64,000 nt of DNA, from assembly GCA_028714695.1 (NCBI GenBank), contig JAQTLX010000001.1, positions 338,307 through 402,306 on the forward strand. Direction: 5' to 3'. The stretch comes from Ignavibacteria bacterium (GTDB taxonomy: Bacteria > Bacteroidota > Ignavibacteria > Tepidaquicellales > Tepidaquicellaceae). Both the position numbers and the translations under genes were made by a program. This document shows, piece by piece, positions 46,414 to 55,512 of this stretch (its first letter is position 1; the number at the start of each line of letters is the position of its first letter). A model generated the notes under the pieces. It made no database searches, was not told the DNA's origin, and was given only the letters and a program-made list of their open reading frames with translations.

Positions 46414-46567
46414 CTATTTGTAATATAAAACTATTTATTTCTTGATAAGGTTCATGACCTTGCTGAACGCTTGCCGCGGCGATGATATAATATTTCCTTT
46501 CCAAGTGTCCTTTGAACTTAGAGTTGAAAAGAAAAAAAAACATGTGTAATTCACGTCATTATAAAAT

Positions 46568-46591
46568 AAATCCCCTACTGAGAGGGGATTT
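46568..46591 (-). terminator. Hairpin, probable terminator of dnaK
   Basis: AAATCCCCT and AGGGGATTT form a 9-bp stem with a 6-nt loop, 30 bp after the dnaK stop on the - strand. A near-copy, including the flank GTGTTT..AAGTATTA, lies at 37904, so this is part of a dispersed hairpin family. Confidence 0.6.
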
Positions 46592-46620
46592 GTGTTTCGA
46601 AGTATTATATATATTATAGG

Positions 46621-48555
46621 TTATTTTTTATCGTCTACAACTTCAAAGTCGGCATTCTCAACGTTGCCATCGTCTTTCTTAGGTTCGCCTGTTCCTGCAT
46701 TTGGATCGGCATGCGGCTGTTCAGGTCCCTGTGATTTTGCCTGTGAATACATCTTCGAAGATGCTTCGTTCCATGCAGTATTGTACTGGTCCATAGCGGA
46801 TTTGATTTCCGCGTTGTTGCTGCTCTTTACTGCTTCCTTCAGCCTGTCGAGCGCCGCCTGTATCTTTGCTCTGTCTTCCTGTCCAAGTTTTCCTTCGAAT
46901 TCTTTCAATTGCTTTTCGCCCTGGAATATCATCGCGTCAGCCTGATTCTTTGTATCTATTTCTTCGCGTTTCTTCTTGTCATCCGCTTCATGTTCTTTTG
47001 CATCCTTCTTCATCTTTTCAATTTCAGTATCGGTTAAACCGCTTGAATGCGTAATCCTGATATCCTGAGTCTTGCCTGTTCCTAAGTCTTTTGCCGTTAC
47101 GTGAAGAATACCGTTCGCGTCAATGTCGAATGTTACTTCAACCTGCGGAACACCTCTCGGTGCAGGCGGAATCCCTTCAAGATGGAATCTGCCGAGCGTC
47201 CTGTTATCAACTGCCATAGGTCTTTCGCCCTGAAGCACGTGAATTTCAACAGAAGGTTGATTGTCGCTTGCCGTCGAGAATATCTGCGACTTTTTCGACG
47301 GAATTGTTGTGTTGGCTTCAATCAGTTTTGTCATAACGCCGCCGAGTGTTTCAATACCGAGCGAAAGCGGAGTTACGTCAAGAAGAAGTACGTCCGAAAC
47401 ATCGCCTGCAAGCACACCGCCCTGAATTGCCGCGCCTATCGCGACCACTTCATCCGGGTTAACGCCTTTATGCGGTTCTTTGTTGAAAATCCTTTTCACC
47501 GTATCCTGTACCATCGGGATTCTTGTAGAACCGCCGACCAGTATAACTTCATCTATTTCGCTTAAACTGTAGCCTGAATCGTTCAATGCCTTTGTGCATG
47601 GACCCACTGTTCTTTCTACAAGGTCGTTCACAAGCGACTCGAACTTTGCTCTTGTCACAGTTTCTACAAGAAACTTCGGTCCGTCCGCTGTTGCCGTAAT
47701 ATACGGAAGATTGATTTCGGTCTGCGGAGTCGTCGATAATTGTTTTTTTGCAGTTTCCGCCGCTTCTTTAAGTCTCTGCAATGCCATCGGGTCTTTTCTT
47801 AAATCAATACCTTCTTTTTTCTGAAATTCATCCGCTAAATAATCCACTAATCTCTGGTCAAAATCATCGCCTCCTAAGTGTCCGTCGCCGTTCGTCGATT
47901 TCACTTCAAACACGCCGTCGCCCAGTTCAAGAATCGAAATATCGAATGTACCGCCTCCAAGATCGAATACAGCGACTTTATGATTCTTTTTCTTTTTATC
48001 CAATCCGTATGCAAGCGCCGCTGCCGTAGGTTCGTTTATAATTCTCTTTACATCGAGTCCCGCGATTTTACCCGCGTCTTTTGTTGCCTGTCTCTGCGCG
48101 TCGTTAAAATATGCCGGTACAGTAATAACAGCCTCCGTAACAGGCTGACCGAGATAATCCTCGGCTGTTTTTTTCATCTTCTGCAAAACCATCGCCGAAA
48201 TCTCGGGCGGTGAATATACTCGTTTCTGATTCGAACTCTTGTCATCTATTTCAACTCTTGCCACATCGTTATCGCCTCTTATAACTTTATACGGGACTTC
48301 GCCGATTTCCATAGAAACTTCGTCGAACTTGCGTCCCATAAATCTCTTTATGGAGAACACGGTATTTGTCGGATTAGTAACTGCCTGCCTTTTCGCGGCA
48401 TCACCGACAAGTCTTTCTCCTGTTTTCGTGAATGCAACAACCGATGGGGTTGTTCTCATTCCTTCGGAATTCGGGATAACCACGGGGTCGTTGCCTTCCA
48501 TTACGGAAACGCAAGAGTTTGTAGTTCCCAGATCAATTCCAATAATTTTTCCCAT
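46621..48555 (-). CDS. dnaK: Molecular chaperone DnaK
   Basis: The 644-residue protein starts [20 protein letters not shown], has the ATPase signatures [37 protein letters not shown] and [14 protein letters not shown], the substrate-binding domain ([20 protein letters not shown]), and ends in FEVVDDKK. It folds and protects proteins with GrpE and DnaJ. It lies about 90 bp downstream of an Hsp20 gene on the same strand; grpE and dnaJ are not adjacent. A heat-shock link between the two genes is inferred. Confidence 0.97.
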   Translation of the reverse strand: MGKIIGIDLGTTNSCVSVMEGNDPVVIPNSEGMRTTPSVVAFTKTGERLVGDAAKRQAVTNPTNTVFSIKRFMGRKFDEVSMEIGEVPYKVIRGDNDVARVEIDDKSSNQKRVYSPPEISAMVLQKMKKTAEDYLGQPVTEAVITVPAYFNDAQRQATKDAGKIAGLDVKRIINEPTAAALAYGLDKKKKNHKVAVFDLGGGTFDISILELGDGVFEVKSTNGDGHLGGDDFDQRLVDYLADEFQKKEGIDLRKDPMALQRLKEAAETAKKQLSTTPQTEINLPYITATADGPKFLVETVTRAKFESLVNDLVERTVGPCTKALNDSGYSLSEIDEVILVGGSTRIPMVQDTVKRIFNKEPHKGVNPDEVVAIGAAIQGGVLAGDVSDVLLLDVTPLSLGIETLGGVMTKLIEANTTIPSKKSQIFSTASDNQPSVEIHVLQGERPMAVDNRTLGRFHLEGIPPAPRGVPQVEVTFDIDANGILHVTAKDLGTGKTQDIRITHSSGLTDTEIEKMKKDAKEHEADDKKKREEIDTKNQADAMIFQGEKQLKEFEGKLGQEDRAKIQAALDRLKEAVKSSNNAEIKSAMDQYNTAWNEASSKMYSQAKSQGPEQPHADPNAGTGEPKKDDGNVENADFEVVDDKK

Positions 48556-48587
48556 TTAAAAAAATCCTCACTTTCTTTTTGTAAAAT

Positions 48588-48618
48588 GGAACTACCTGCT
48601 GTCCGGGCAGGCAGTTCC
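48588..48618 (-). terminator. Rho-independent terminator of the hsp20 gene
   Basis: A 12-bp stem (GGAACTACCTGC with GCAGGCAGTTCC, one mismatch) with a 6-nt loop is followed on the - strand by ATTTTAC. It lies between hsp20 and dnaK, so the two genes may have separate transcripts. Confidence 0.7.
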
Positions 48619-48644
48619 GTTTTTTAGACGTCTTTTGTTGAAAG

Positions 48645-49076
48645 TTATTTCAATTTTATTTCTTTAACCACCGGTTTGGCTTCTTCAACTTTCGGTAAAG
48701 TTATCAGGAGCAGACCGTCTTTAAATTCAGCCTCAATTCCGTCGACCTTAATATCTTTCGAGAGATTGAAATTTCTGCAGAATTCACCGTAGACTATTTC
48801 ATTCATCACGAGATTTGAATCTTCGGATTTTGTTTGCGCTTTCTTCTCACCCTTTATTGACAGAATGTTGTTTTCGACTTCAATCTTCACATTATCTTTC
48901 GGAACGCCGGGCATTTCGAGATTGATATAGAAATTATCTTTATCCTCGGTTATTCTTGTTCTCGGCATATATGTCGAAGTATCGTGAACGTCGCCTCTGA
49001 AAAACGGCGAATCAAATATTGACCTGAAAGCATCGTTCATCAGGTCACTGTCTTTTCTTAATTTAATCAAGTTCAT
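48645..49076 (-). CDS. Hsp20/alpha-crystallin small heat-shock protein
   Basis: I start at the ATG at 49076 (MNLIKLRKDSDLMNDAF), giving 143 residues, because AAGGAG lies at the right distance before it on the - strand; an earlier ATG at 49127 is in frame but lacks this. The alpha-crystallin domain spans about residues 40-130 with LEMPGVPKDNVKIEVENNIL and the closing FKDGLLLITLPK. It acts as an ATP-independent holdase. It is directly upstream of dnaK. Confidence 0.93.
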   Translation of the reverse strand: MNLIKLRKDSDLMNDAFRSIFDSPFFRGDVHDTSTYMPRTRITEDKDNFYINLEMPGVPKDNVKIEVENNILSIKGEKKAQTKSEDSNLVMNEIVYGEFCRNFNLSKDIKVDGIEAEFKDGLLLITLPKVEEAKPVVKEIKLK

Positions 49077-49427
49077 TTTTAAATCTCCTTTGTTTTTGTT
49101 GTTTTTGTTTTCTATTGTACACAACATATATCAATACTCGTGCCAAATTTAGAAATGTGCAAAAACAATTAAAAACTTCATAGTGTCTCTGACATTTTAG
49201 TCCTAAATCTGAATTATAATGCAAAAATATGAATTTTGTATCAAAAATTGAATTAAATGTCAAATAAGTAAATTCATGCAGCGAAACACAGGGACGATAT
49301 GTTTGAATCACCTATAATGTGAAACACCGAATATCGGCTATAGTTATCAATTTCATAAAAAAATATTGTTTTGCAGACAGGAATAAATAGCATTGTTCGA
49401 CGCAGTGAATTTTCGACTCGAAACTAT

Positions 49428-49543
49428 GAGCCTTCGGCTCACCACGGCGAGCCTTCGGCTCATCGCAGCGAGCCTTCGGCTCACCGCAGCGAGCCTTCGG
49501 TTCATCACAGCGAGCCTTCGGCTCACCGCAGCGAGCCTTCGGT
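49428..49543. repeat. Six 21-bp tandem repeats (GAGCCTTCGGCTC hairpins)
   Basis: Units of 21 bp begin at 49428, 49449, 49470, 49491, 49512 and 49533. Each contains GAGCCTTCGGCTC, a GAGCC/GGCTC stem with a TTC loop. Units differ by a few bases in the spacer (CACCGCAGC or CATCACAGC). Although one frame reads as repeated EPSAHRS, no start region supports a protein. Confidence 0.85.
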
Positions 49544-49615
49544 TTGTATGTCAGGAATATTATCCCAAAGAAATGTGACTTTCAGCGTGACATCGCAAAA
49601 GAATATTTTTAAAAT

Positions 49616-49645
49616 ATGGCTCATAATGGCTCATAATGGCTCATA
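49616..49645. repeat. Three 10-bp tandem repeats ATGGCTCATA
   Basis: ATGGCTCATA occurs three times in a row, starting at 49616, 49626 and 49636. It contains part of the GGCTC element found in the 21-bp units upstream. It lies immediately before the GGTATCATT box cluster. Confidence 0.75.
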
Positions 49646-49652
49646 TTGACAG

Positions 49653-49845
49653 AATGATACCGGGGGTATCAAAATGACACCTTTTTGGTGTCATTTTTCG
49701 GAGTCGATATTGAAAAAACAGTTGTTTATGTCAAAGAACTATTGAATTTCGCAAAAAGGTATCATTCAGGTATCATTTCAGCGATAATATATTGATATTT
49801 TCGCAGTTTAAAAATGACCCCAGGGGTATCATTTCAGGTATCATT
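49653..49845. repeat. Iteron-like GGTATCATT boxes with an adjacent hairpin
   Basis: GGTATCATT occurs at 49758, 49769, 49825 and 49837, in pairs spaced 11 and 12 bp, with its inverse AATGATACC at 49653. A perfect hairpin (AAAATGACACC with GGTGTCATTTT) lies at 49671-49697, using a related sequence. Pairs one helical turn apart are usual for protein-binding sites. Confidence 0.6.
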
Positions 49846-50158
49846 TTCATAAGACGGATAAATACAATTGTGCCCTTTTTACTATTAGATGCAAGAATAT
49901 TGTTTAGAGCATTACGACTATCAGTTCCGGATTTACAAGAAAAAATATTGCGGATATTTGCAGCGAAATATATAGAATTTTCATTTTTCATAACAATGAA
50001 TTTCCTTAGTGATTATAAATAGTGAACTTTTGCTACAAAGATAATAAAAAAATGTTTTGTTGATTCTATAAATGACCAGAGGGGAATTTAAAATATTGAT
50101 TAGAAAGAATTTATGTGCTAGTAATTTTTGATGGAAATGAAGAAATTCGGAAATATAT

Positions 50159-50222
50159 TAGGACTAAAGTCCTTTTTTGGGAGTACTTTTTTCCCGCAAA
50201 AGAGTGGGGCTACTGCAATAAT
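50159..50222. repeat. GGACTAAAGTCC dispersed repeat, copy 1
   Basis: AGGACTAAAGTCCTTTTTT is followed by TTCCCGCAAAAGAGTGGGGC. A degenerate copy of the same plan is at 55305. The elements contain short palindromes with a T run, so they could end transcription. Confidence 0.65.
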
Positions 50223-50586
50223 AAAATATGAAAAATAAAATCAAATATTTAATATAAAAAATTAAATATATTTTAAGGCAAATTTTATATAGCGGTTATC
50301 GAAATATTGAACTTACCGGGACATTGCGAAAGGAAGATTAAGGAGCAAGAAAGTTAACTGCTAATTTAGATGTCATCCCTCTGCCTTTAGCAGACAGGTC
50401 CGGGGTTTTAAAAGTCAGAGCAATTTCTTTCTATTGGATGCCGCTCGCCGGGCGAGATTAAAGAATACTGCATTCATTTTCTACAAATTTTAAAAAAGAA
50501 AGATAACTTTATGCCTTAATATTACAGGCGAAACATTGAATAATATTTTGTATTATTAATGTGTATTTAATTTTGAAATACAAATT

Positions 50587-51996
50587 ATGAAAACATTTTC
50601 ACTAAAGTATCCGCTATTATTTGTTCTCGCGATTTTCCTATTTGTAAATATTTCATTTTCACAAACGAATAACTGGCAGAGAGCATACCGTCCAAATGGC
50701 GATATATATATGAAGGGTATGTGTCAATCTAACAATGGTGATTTTTTTCTATTGCTAGAAAGTTATACTGCTTTAATTTATAAAATTAATTCAAACGGCG
50801 ATTCTATCTTTGCTACTACAATCTCTACACGCATAGGTCATACTTGTATTTCTTCTGATGACGGGGGCATGATATTTACAGGCAATGGCGGCAACAAACC
50901 ATATTCAACAAGAATAAACTCGCAGGGTCTTATTTATTGGGACAATACATACTATTCGGGATATAACGGTGCCGATTATTTTGATATCATAAAAACTCAA
51001 AATAGTTATATCTCCGCAGGTGAAGGTGCTTTGAAGTTCAACTTAATAGGAGATTTCATCTGGCAAAAATTTTATCCGACATCTTATACGAAAATATATT
51101 GGAGTGTTATTGAAGCAATTGACGAAGGATATATAATGGCGGGAGAAATATGCGATGGAATGCATGCACCCACATATGGAGTTATAACAAAAATAGATAC
51201 TGCCGGTAACTTGAAATGGGAAAAAAGATATACTTTAGGCGACCCCAACAATAATTTCCTTCGGATGAAAGCGGTAAAAAGAAACAACACATACTATGCC
51301 GGAGGACATTGTCCGGATCCTCCGCTTACGGGAAACGCTAAAATTGCTATTTTTAAACTGGATTTAAACGGCAACGTCAGAGATACTCTTAGGTTTAATG
51401 GAGATCCTGATTTTAATTACTTTTTCTGGGATATGAAGTTTATATCCGATAACCGGATTGTAGTATTATACAACAGGCATAAATATTACGATTCAACGAT
51501 TGCCGCTGCAATGATAATAGATACATCGGGACATGTTATCAGGTCCCGGGAATATACGGGAACAGATTACACGAAACTGCAAAAAATATATTTGCATAAC
51601 TCAAATACTATATTTTTTACCGGCATATCCGACCATTATTCAATATGGTTCGATAATCCGTTTGTAGTTAAAACGGATACGACGTTATACGCTCCTCCGG
51701 TTTCAGTAAGAAATATCTCGCAGACAGTTCCGGATAATTTCTATATGAAACAGAATTACCCCAATCCGTTTAACAGCGCTACACAGATTGTATTCGGAAT
51801 AAAAAAGAAGGGGTTGTATAATCTGAAAATTTATGATGTAACGGGAAAACTAATAAGCGAAATATTTAATCAAAATTTTGAACCCGGAGAATACAAGACG
51901 GATTTCCATGCAGATAATCTTTCTTCCGGAGTTTATTTTTATAAGTTAGAATCGAACAACAGCATTATAACAAAGAAGTTTGTTTTACTGAAATAA
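50587..51996 (+). CDS. Secreted T9SS protein, tandem paralog A
   Basis: The 469-residue protein has a signal peptide (FVLAIFLFVNISFSQ), then a repetitive beta-propeller-like region (kelch- or delta-60-type blades such as GLIYWDNTYYSG, GVITKIDTAGNLKWEKRY, RIVVLYNRHKY), and a sorting domain beginning YMKQNYPNPFNSATQIVF. It is followed by a close paralog 39 bp downstream. The first 35 residues and the last 190 are nearly identical to it, while the middle is diverged. It is probably cell-surface or released; ligand unknown. Confidence 0.8.
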   Translation: MKTFSLKYPLLFVLAIFLFVNISFSQTNNWQRAYRPNGDIYMKGMCQSNNGDFFLLLESYTALIYKINSNGDSIFATTISTRIGHTCISSDDGGMIFTGNGGNKPYSTRINSQGLIYWDNTYYSGYNGADYFDIIKTQNSYISAGEGALKFNLIGDFIWQKFYPTSYTKIYWSVIEAIDEGYIMAGEICDGMHAPTYGVITKIDTAGNLKWEKRYTLGDPNNNFLRMKAVKRNNTYYAGGHCPDPPLTGNAKIAIFKLDLNGNVRDTLRFNGDPDFNYFFWDMKFISDNRIVVLYNRHKYYDSTIAAAMIIDTSGHVIRSREYTGTDYTKLQKIYLHNSNTIFFTGISDHYSIWFDNPFVVKTDTTLYAPPVSVRNISQTVPDNFYMKQNYPNPFNSATQIVFGIKKKGLYNLKIYDVTGKLISEIFNQNFEPGEYKTDFHADNLSSGVYFYKLESNNSIITKKFVLLK

Positions 51997-52035
51997 TTAT
52001 ATTCTATATAGAATAAATATATACTGAAAAAAATT

Positions 52036-53445
52036 ATGAAAACATTTTCCCTAAAATATCCGCTATTATTTGTTCTCGCGATTTTCCTATTTGTAAATAT
52101 TTCATTTTCACAAACGAATAACTGGCAGAGAGCATACCGTTATCAAGACGACGTTTATTGTGAGGATATGTGTAATTCTGATAGCGGAAATTATTTCTTA
52201 TTATTAAGACGATTTTCAGACGCTATTATTTGTAAAATTAATTCGAATGGTGATACGATTTTTTCCGTAACATATCCCTCTCGGTTGGGACGGACATGTT
52301 TATCTACTGAAGACGGAGGAATGATTTTTACGGGCAGCCGCACTCTGCCATTTTCTGCACGATTAAATTCTCAGGGTCTCATTTATTGGGATAATACATA
52401 TTATTCAGGTCATGGATATCCTGACTTTACTGATTTAATAAAAACTCAAAATTGCTATCTTACTGTTGGTGAAAGTGTTTTAAAGTTTAATCTTAACGGA
52501 GATTTCGTCTGGCAAAAAGATTATCCGTCAAATTTTACAAAAATATATTGGAGTGTTATTGAAGCAATTGACGAAGGTTATATAATGGCGGGAGAAGTAT
52601 GCGATGGAATTGGTCAGCCCACACTTGGAGTTATAACAAAAATAGATACTGCCGGTAACTTAAAATGGGAAAAAAGATATTTCCTCGACGACCAAATCAA
52701 TGGTATAAGACAAATGAAAGTCATCAAGAGAAATAACACTTATTATGCAGGAGGTTATTGTTTCGACACATTAGTAGGAGGAAGTGCAGTTGTTACTATA
52801 CTGAAACTTGATATAAACGGTATTGTTAAGAATACATTAAAGTTCCAAAGGAGCGTTGATTTTAATTATTTTTTCTGGGATATGAAGTTTGTATCCGATA
52901 ACCGGATTGTTGTATTATACAACAGGCATAAATATAACGATTCAACAATTGCCGCTGCAATGATAATAGATACATCGGGACATATTATCAGGTCCCGGGA
53001 ATATACGGGAACCGATTACACGAAACTGAAAAAAATATATTTGCATAATTCAAATACTATATTTTTTACCGGCATATCCGACCATTATTCAATATGGTTC
53101 GATAATCCGTTTGTAGTTAAAACGGATACGACGTTATACGCTCCTCCGGTTTCAGTAAGAAATATCTCGCAGACAGTTCCGGATAATTTCTATATGAGAC
53201 AGAATTACCCCAATCCGTTTAACAGCGCTACGCAGATTGTATTCGGAATAAAAAAGAAGGGGTTGTATAATCTGAAAATTTATGATGTAACGGGAAAACT
53301 AATAAGTGAAATATTTAATCAAAATTTTGAACCTGGAGAATACAAGACGGATTTCCATGCAGATAATCTTTCTTCCGGAGTTTATTTTTATAAGTTAGAA
53401 TCGAACAACAGCATTATAACAAAAAAGTTTGTTTTACTGAAATAA
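52036..53445 (+). CDS. Secreted T9SS protein, tandem paralog B
   Basis: It has the same length (469 residues) and layout as the previous gene. The signal peptide and first 35 residues are identical. From about residue 280 (FNYFFWDMKF) to the end only a few substitutions occur, and the DNA there is almost identical too, even at silent sites. The middle is mosaic: changed stretches alternate with conserved ones such as KIYWSVIEAIDEGYIMAGE. This indicates a recent duplication or repeated gene conversion of the ends. It has the T9SS tail YMRQNYPNPFNSATQ. Confidence 0.82.
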   Translation: MKTFSLKYPLLFVLAIFLFVNISFSQTNNWQRAYRYQDDVYCEDMCNSDSGNYFLLLRRFSDAIICKINSNGDTIFSVTYPSRLGRTCLSTEDGGMIFTGSRTLPFSARLNSQGLIYWDNTYYSGHGYPDFTDLIKTQNCYLTVGESVLKFNLNGDFVWQKDYPSNFTKIYWSVIEAIDEGYIMAGEVCDGIGQPTLGVITKIDTAGNLKWEKRYFLDDQINGIRQMKVIKRNNTYYAGGYCFDTLVGGSAVVTILKLDINGIVKNTLKFQRSVDFNYFFWDMKFVSDNRIVVLYNRHKYNDSTIAAAMIIDTSGHIIRSREYTGTDYTKLKKIYLHNSNTIFFTGISDHYSIWFDNPFVVKTDTTLYAPPVSVRNISQTVPDNFYMRQNYPNPFNSATQIVFGIKKKGLYNLKIYDVTGKLISEIFNQNFEPGEYKTDFHADNLSSGVYFYKLESNNSIITKKFVLLK

Positions 53446-53590
53446 TTATTTCATTTCCACGAGGCACCTCAATTTATACTATTAGAAGTCTTGCAAAATG
53501 ATTTCTTAACCTGATATCACAAAAGAACATTTCCTTATGATTTTTAGATGCCGCTCGCTATGCGGGCTTAAAGATTTTTGATATGCTTTT

Positions 53591-53726
53591 CTACCAAGAT
53601 TCCGCCCCTATGGGGCTTAATTTATCTTATATTCTCTTTCTACCAAGATTCCGCCCCTATGGGGCTTAATTTATCTTATATTCTCTTTCTACCAAGATTC
53701 CGCCCCTACGGGGCTTAATATATTTT
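53591..53726. repeat. Three 49-bp tandem repeats with CGCCCCTATGGGGC hairpins
   Basis: Units begin at 53591, 53640 and 53689 with CTACCAAGATTCCGCCCC. Each has a CCCC/GGGG hairpin core; the third copy is slightly changed (CCCCTACGGGGC). A related fragment GATGCCGCTCGC..GCGGGCTTAAAG precedes them at 53549 and another copy lies near 50440. There are no unique spacers, so this is not a CRISPR array. The other part of the 53446-53780 gap holds no gene. Confidence 0.8.
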
Positions 53727-53780
53727 CAGACTTCGATTGTCTCAGTTAATCTTCGACCCGTGCGTCAAAGAAAAAATAAA

Positions 53781-55220
53781 TTATTTCAGCAAAACGAGTT
53801 TGATTGTCCTCGAAAATTTATCCGTTGTCATTTTGCAGAAATAAGTTCCTGACGGCAGTTGCGAGGCGTCCCAGGTTACTTCGTAAGTGCCAGTCTGCAT
53901 ATTTCTGTTTATAAGTGTCTGAACCATTTTTCCGGTTATATCGTATATGCTCATGTTTATCTTGGATTGTCCGTGTACGGAAAATTTAATTTTTGTATCC
54001 GGATTAAACGGGTTCGGATAATTCTGATACAAACTAAATTCTTTCGGAATTTCGCTTTCTATTTTCCTTATCCCAATGCTGACGTGCAGATTTAAACTTG
54101 TGTCGGTTTTGATTACATAGAAATCATCATTTCCGCCCATCATTAAATTCCTATAATATCCTGCAGCAAAGATATAATTATTATCCTGCATGATTGCCGA
54201 AAAGATCTCGCGTGAGCCGCCTTTTGTAGTCAAATCCAAAGAATGCACTATATTAAGATTTGTATCGAGTATTCTTACAGCGCAAAAATGTGTATCAAGC
54301 GTAAGTGGTGTGACAGACGAAAAAAGGAATCTATTTGAATTAATTGACAAGTAACAACGTGATAAAAAATCATACCTCGGTATAATACACTGCCTTGACC
54401 GAATAAAATTACAGGCTGTATCATATGTTTGTAAAACAAGTTTGAGATAATTGGTGCCTGTCTGCCGAAACCCGCCCAGTGAAATAATATTATTAGAATT
54501 CAAAAAAAGATATTCGGGATACACATAATCAGTAACTTGTTTCATCCATAAAGTTTCACCGTTATTATTTATCTTTAAAATATAAAATTTGCTGTTTGGG
54601 ACATCTTGTGTCGAACATATATAACTGTTATTATCGAAAACTTTAAGTTTGGAAAAAGATGTAATTGAGTCAAATGTGTACGGTTTATGCCACTTATAAT
54701 TCCCATTATTATCTATTTTTAAAATATATTCCGGACTGCCGCAAAGAAAACCTTCGTCGTTTGCAACTATAATATCATTTAAGAGATAATCTATACCGTT
54801 TGATAAATAATTCTTTATCCAAATAATATTTCCATTTGTATCGAATTTGGCGGCAAATGCCGTACCATCAAGTGATTTTTTATTCGAGGATCTGATTTGG
54901 CATGAGCCGACAACGATAAAACATCCATCCGAAAGAGCAATACTCGATTTAATAACGCAATTTTCACTGTTTGGGGCATAAAATCTTTTTGACCACAATG
55001 AATCTCCGAATGGAGTTACTTTAAGAATTCTGGCAGATGAAACATTTATATCTTCTGCGAAACCGCCGACTAAAAAATTCCCATCTGATAATTTACAGAT
55101 TGTATATGCTCCCGCATCATATCCCGGATAAAGACTAAACGCTCGTTCCCAGGTTTGGGAATAGAGAAAAGAAGTTGCCAGTGCGAGGAACAGAATATTG
55201 AGTAATATTATCTTTCTCAT
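53781..55220 (-). CDS. Secreted T9SS protein with propeller-like repeats
   Basis: The 479-residue protein has a signal peptide (ILFLALATSFLYSQTW), repeated blades with LSDGNFLVGGFAEDI, AAKFDTNGNIIWIKNY and ILKIDNNGNYKWHKPY, and a sorting domain starting LYQNYPNPFNPDTKIKF. It is on the opposite strand and resembles the tandem paralogs in type (delta-60/kelch-like), but is a distant relative. It is likely exported. Ligand unknown. Confidence 0.8.
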   Translation of the reverse strand: MRKIILLNILFLALATSFLYSQTWERAFSLYPGYDAGAYTICKLSDGNFLVGGFAEDINVSSARILKVTPFGDSLWSKRFYAPNSENCVIKSSIALSDGCFIVVGSCQIRSSNKKSLDGTAFAAKFDTNGNIIWIKNYLSNGIDYLLNDIIVANDEGFLCGSPEYILKIDNNGNYKWHKPYTFDSITSFSKLKVFDNNSYICSTQDVPNSKFYILKINNNGETLWMKQVTDYVYPEYLFLNSNNIISLGGFRQTGTNYLKLVLQTYDTACNFIRSRQCIIPRYDFLSRCYLSINSNRFLFSSVTPLTLDTHFCAVRILDTNLNIVHSLDLTTKGGSREIFSAIMQDNNYIFAAGYYRNLMMGGNDDFYVIKTDTSLNLHVSIGIRKIESEIPKEFSLYQNYPNPFNPDTKIKFSVHGQSKINMSIYDITGKMVQTLINRNMQTGTYEVTWDASQLPSGTYFCKMTTDKFSRTIKLVLLK

Positions 55221-55304
55221 TGCGCGTTAATGTTATCAGAAAATTATTAATTAATTTAATGATTTTATTAGAAGTTTGAAACTTATATCGGTTATGTATT
55301 TTCG

Positions 55305-55350
55305 GGACTAAAGTCCTTTTTGGAAAGTGCCTTTTCCTCACTAACGAGCG
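55305..55350. repeat. GGACTAAAGTCC dispersed repeat, copy 2
   Basis: GGACTAAAGTCCTTTTTGG is followed by TTCCTCACTAACGAGCGGG, a degenerate copy of the element at 50159. It lies in the gap between two divergent genes. Confidence 0.55.
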
Positions 55351-55512
55351 GGATTATTTTTTTATGTACAATACGGAGAATGAAACAGCAATTAGAATCT
55401 GTCTTTAAGACGGTTGGTGAAATGGGCATGCAGCCGGGTATCGGGTGAATTATTTTTAAAAATGGAATTTCATTGTAAGATAAATAATTATAAATTATAT
55501 ATACAAAACCTG

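Larger units (their letters stand above)
49077..50586. other. Gene-poor, repeat-rich intergenic region (1.5 kb)
   Basis: No convincing coding sequence is seen. Frames that exist are either encoded by tandem repeats or lack family features. The region holds 21-bp and 10-bp tandem repeats, GGTATCATT boxes and a GGACTAAAGTCC element, listed separately. It also includes the upstream region of hsp20 and the ATG region of the secreted-protein cluster. Confidence 0.6.

Noticed and set aside
49131-49146. Sigma-54-like promoter (TTGGCACGAGTATTGA on the - strand) before hsp20.
   Set aside because: The -24 element fits well but the -12 GC is missing (TTGA), so the match is incomplete; no enhancer-binding protein gene is nearby.
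49371-49649. A + strand reading frame of about 90 codons reading EPSAHRS repeats.
   Set aside because: It is a by-product of the 21-bp hairpin repeats. There is no plausible start region or family match, and the other frames are equally open.
49773-50022. Frames of about 72-76 codons on both strands.
   Set aside because: They overlap in opposite directions across the GGTATCATT repeats and show no domain features.
53591-53726. CRISPR array made of 49-bp units.
   Set aside because: The units are contiguous and almost identical along their full length, with no unique spacers and no cas genes nearby.
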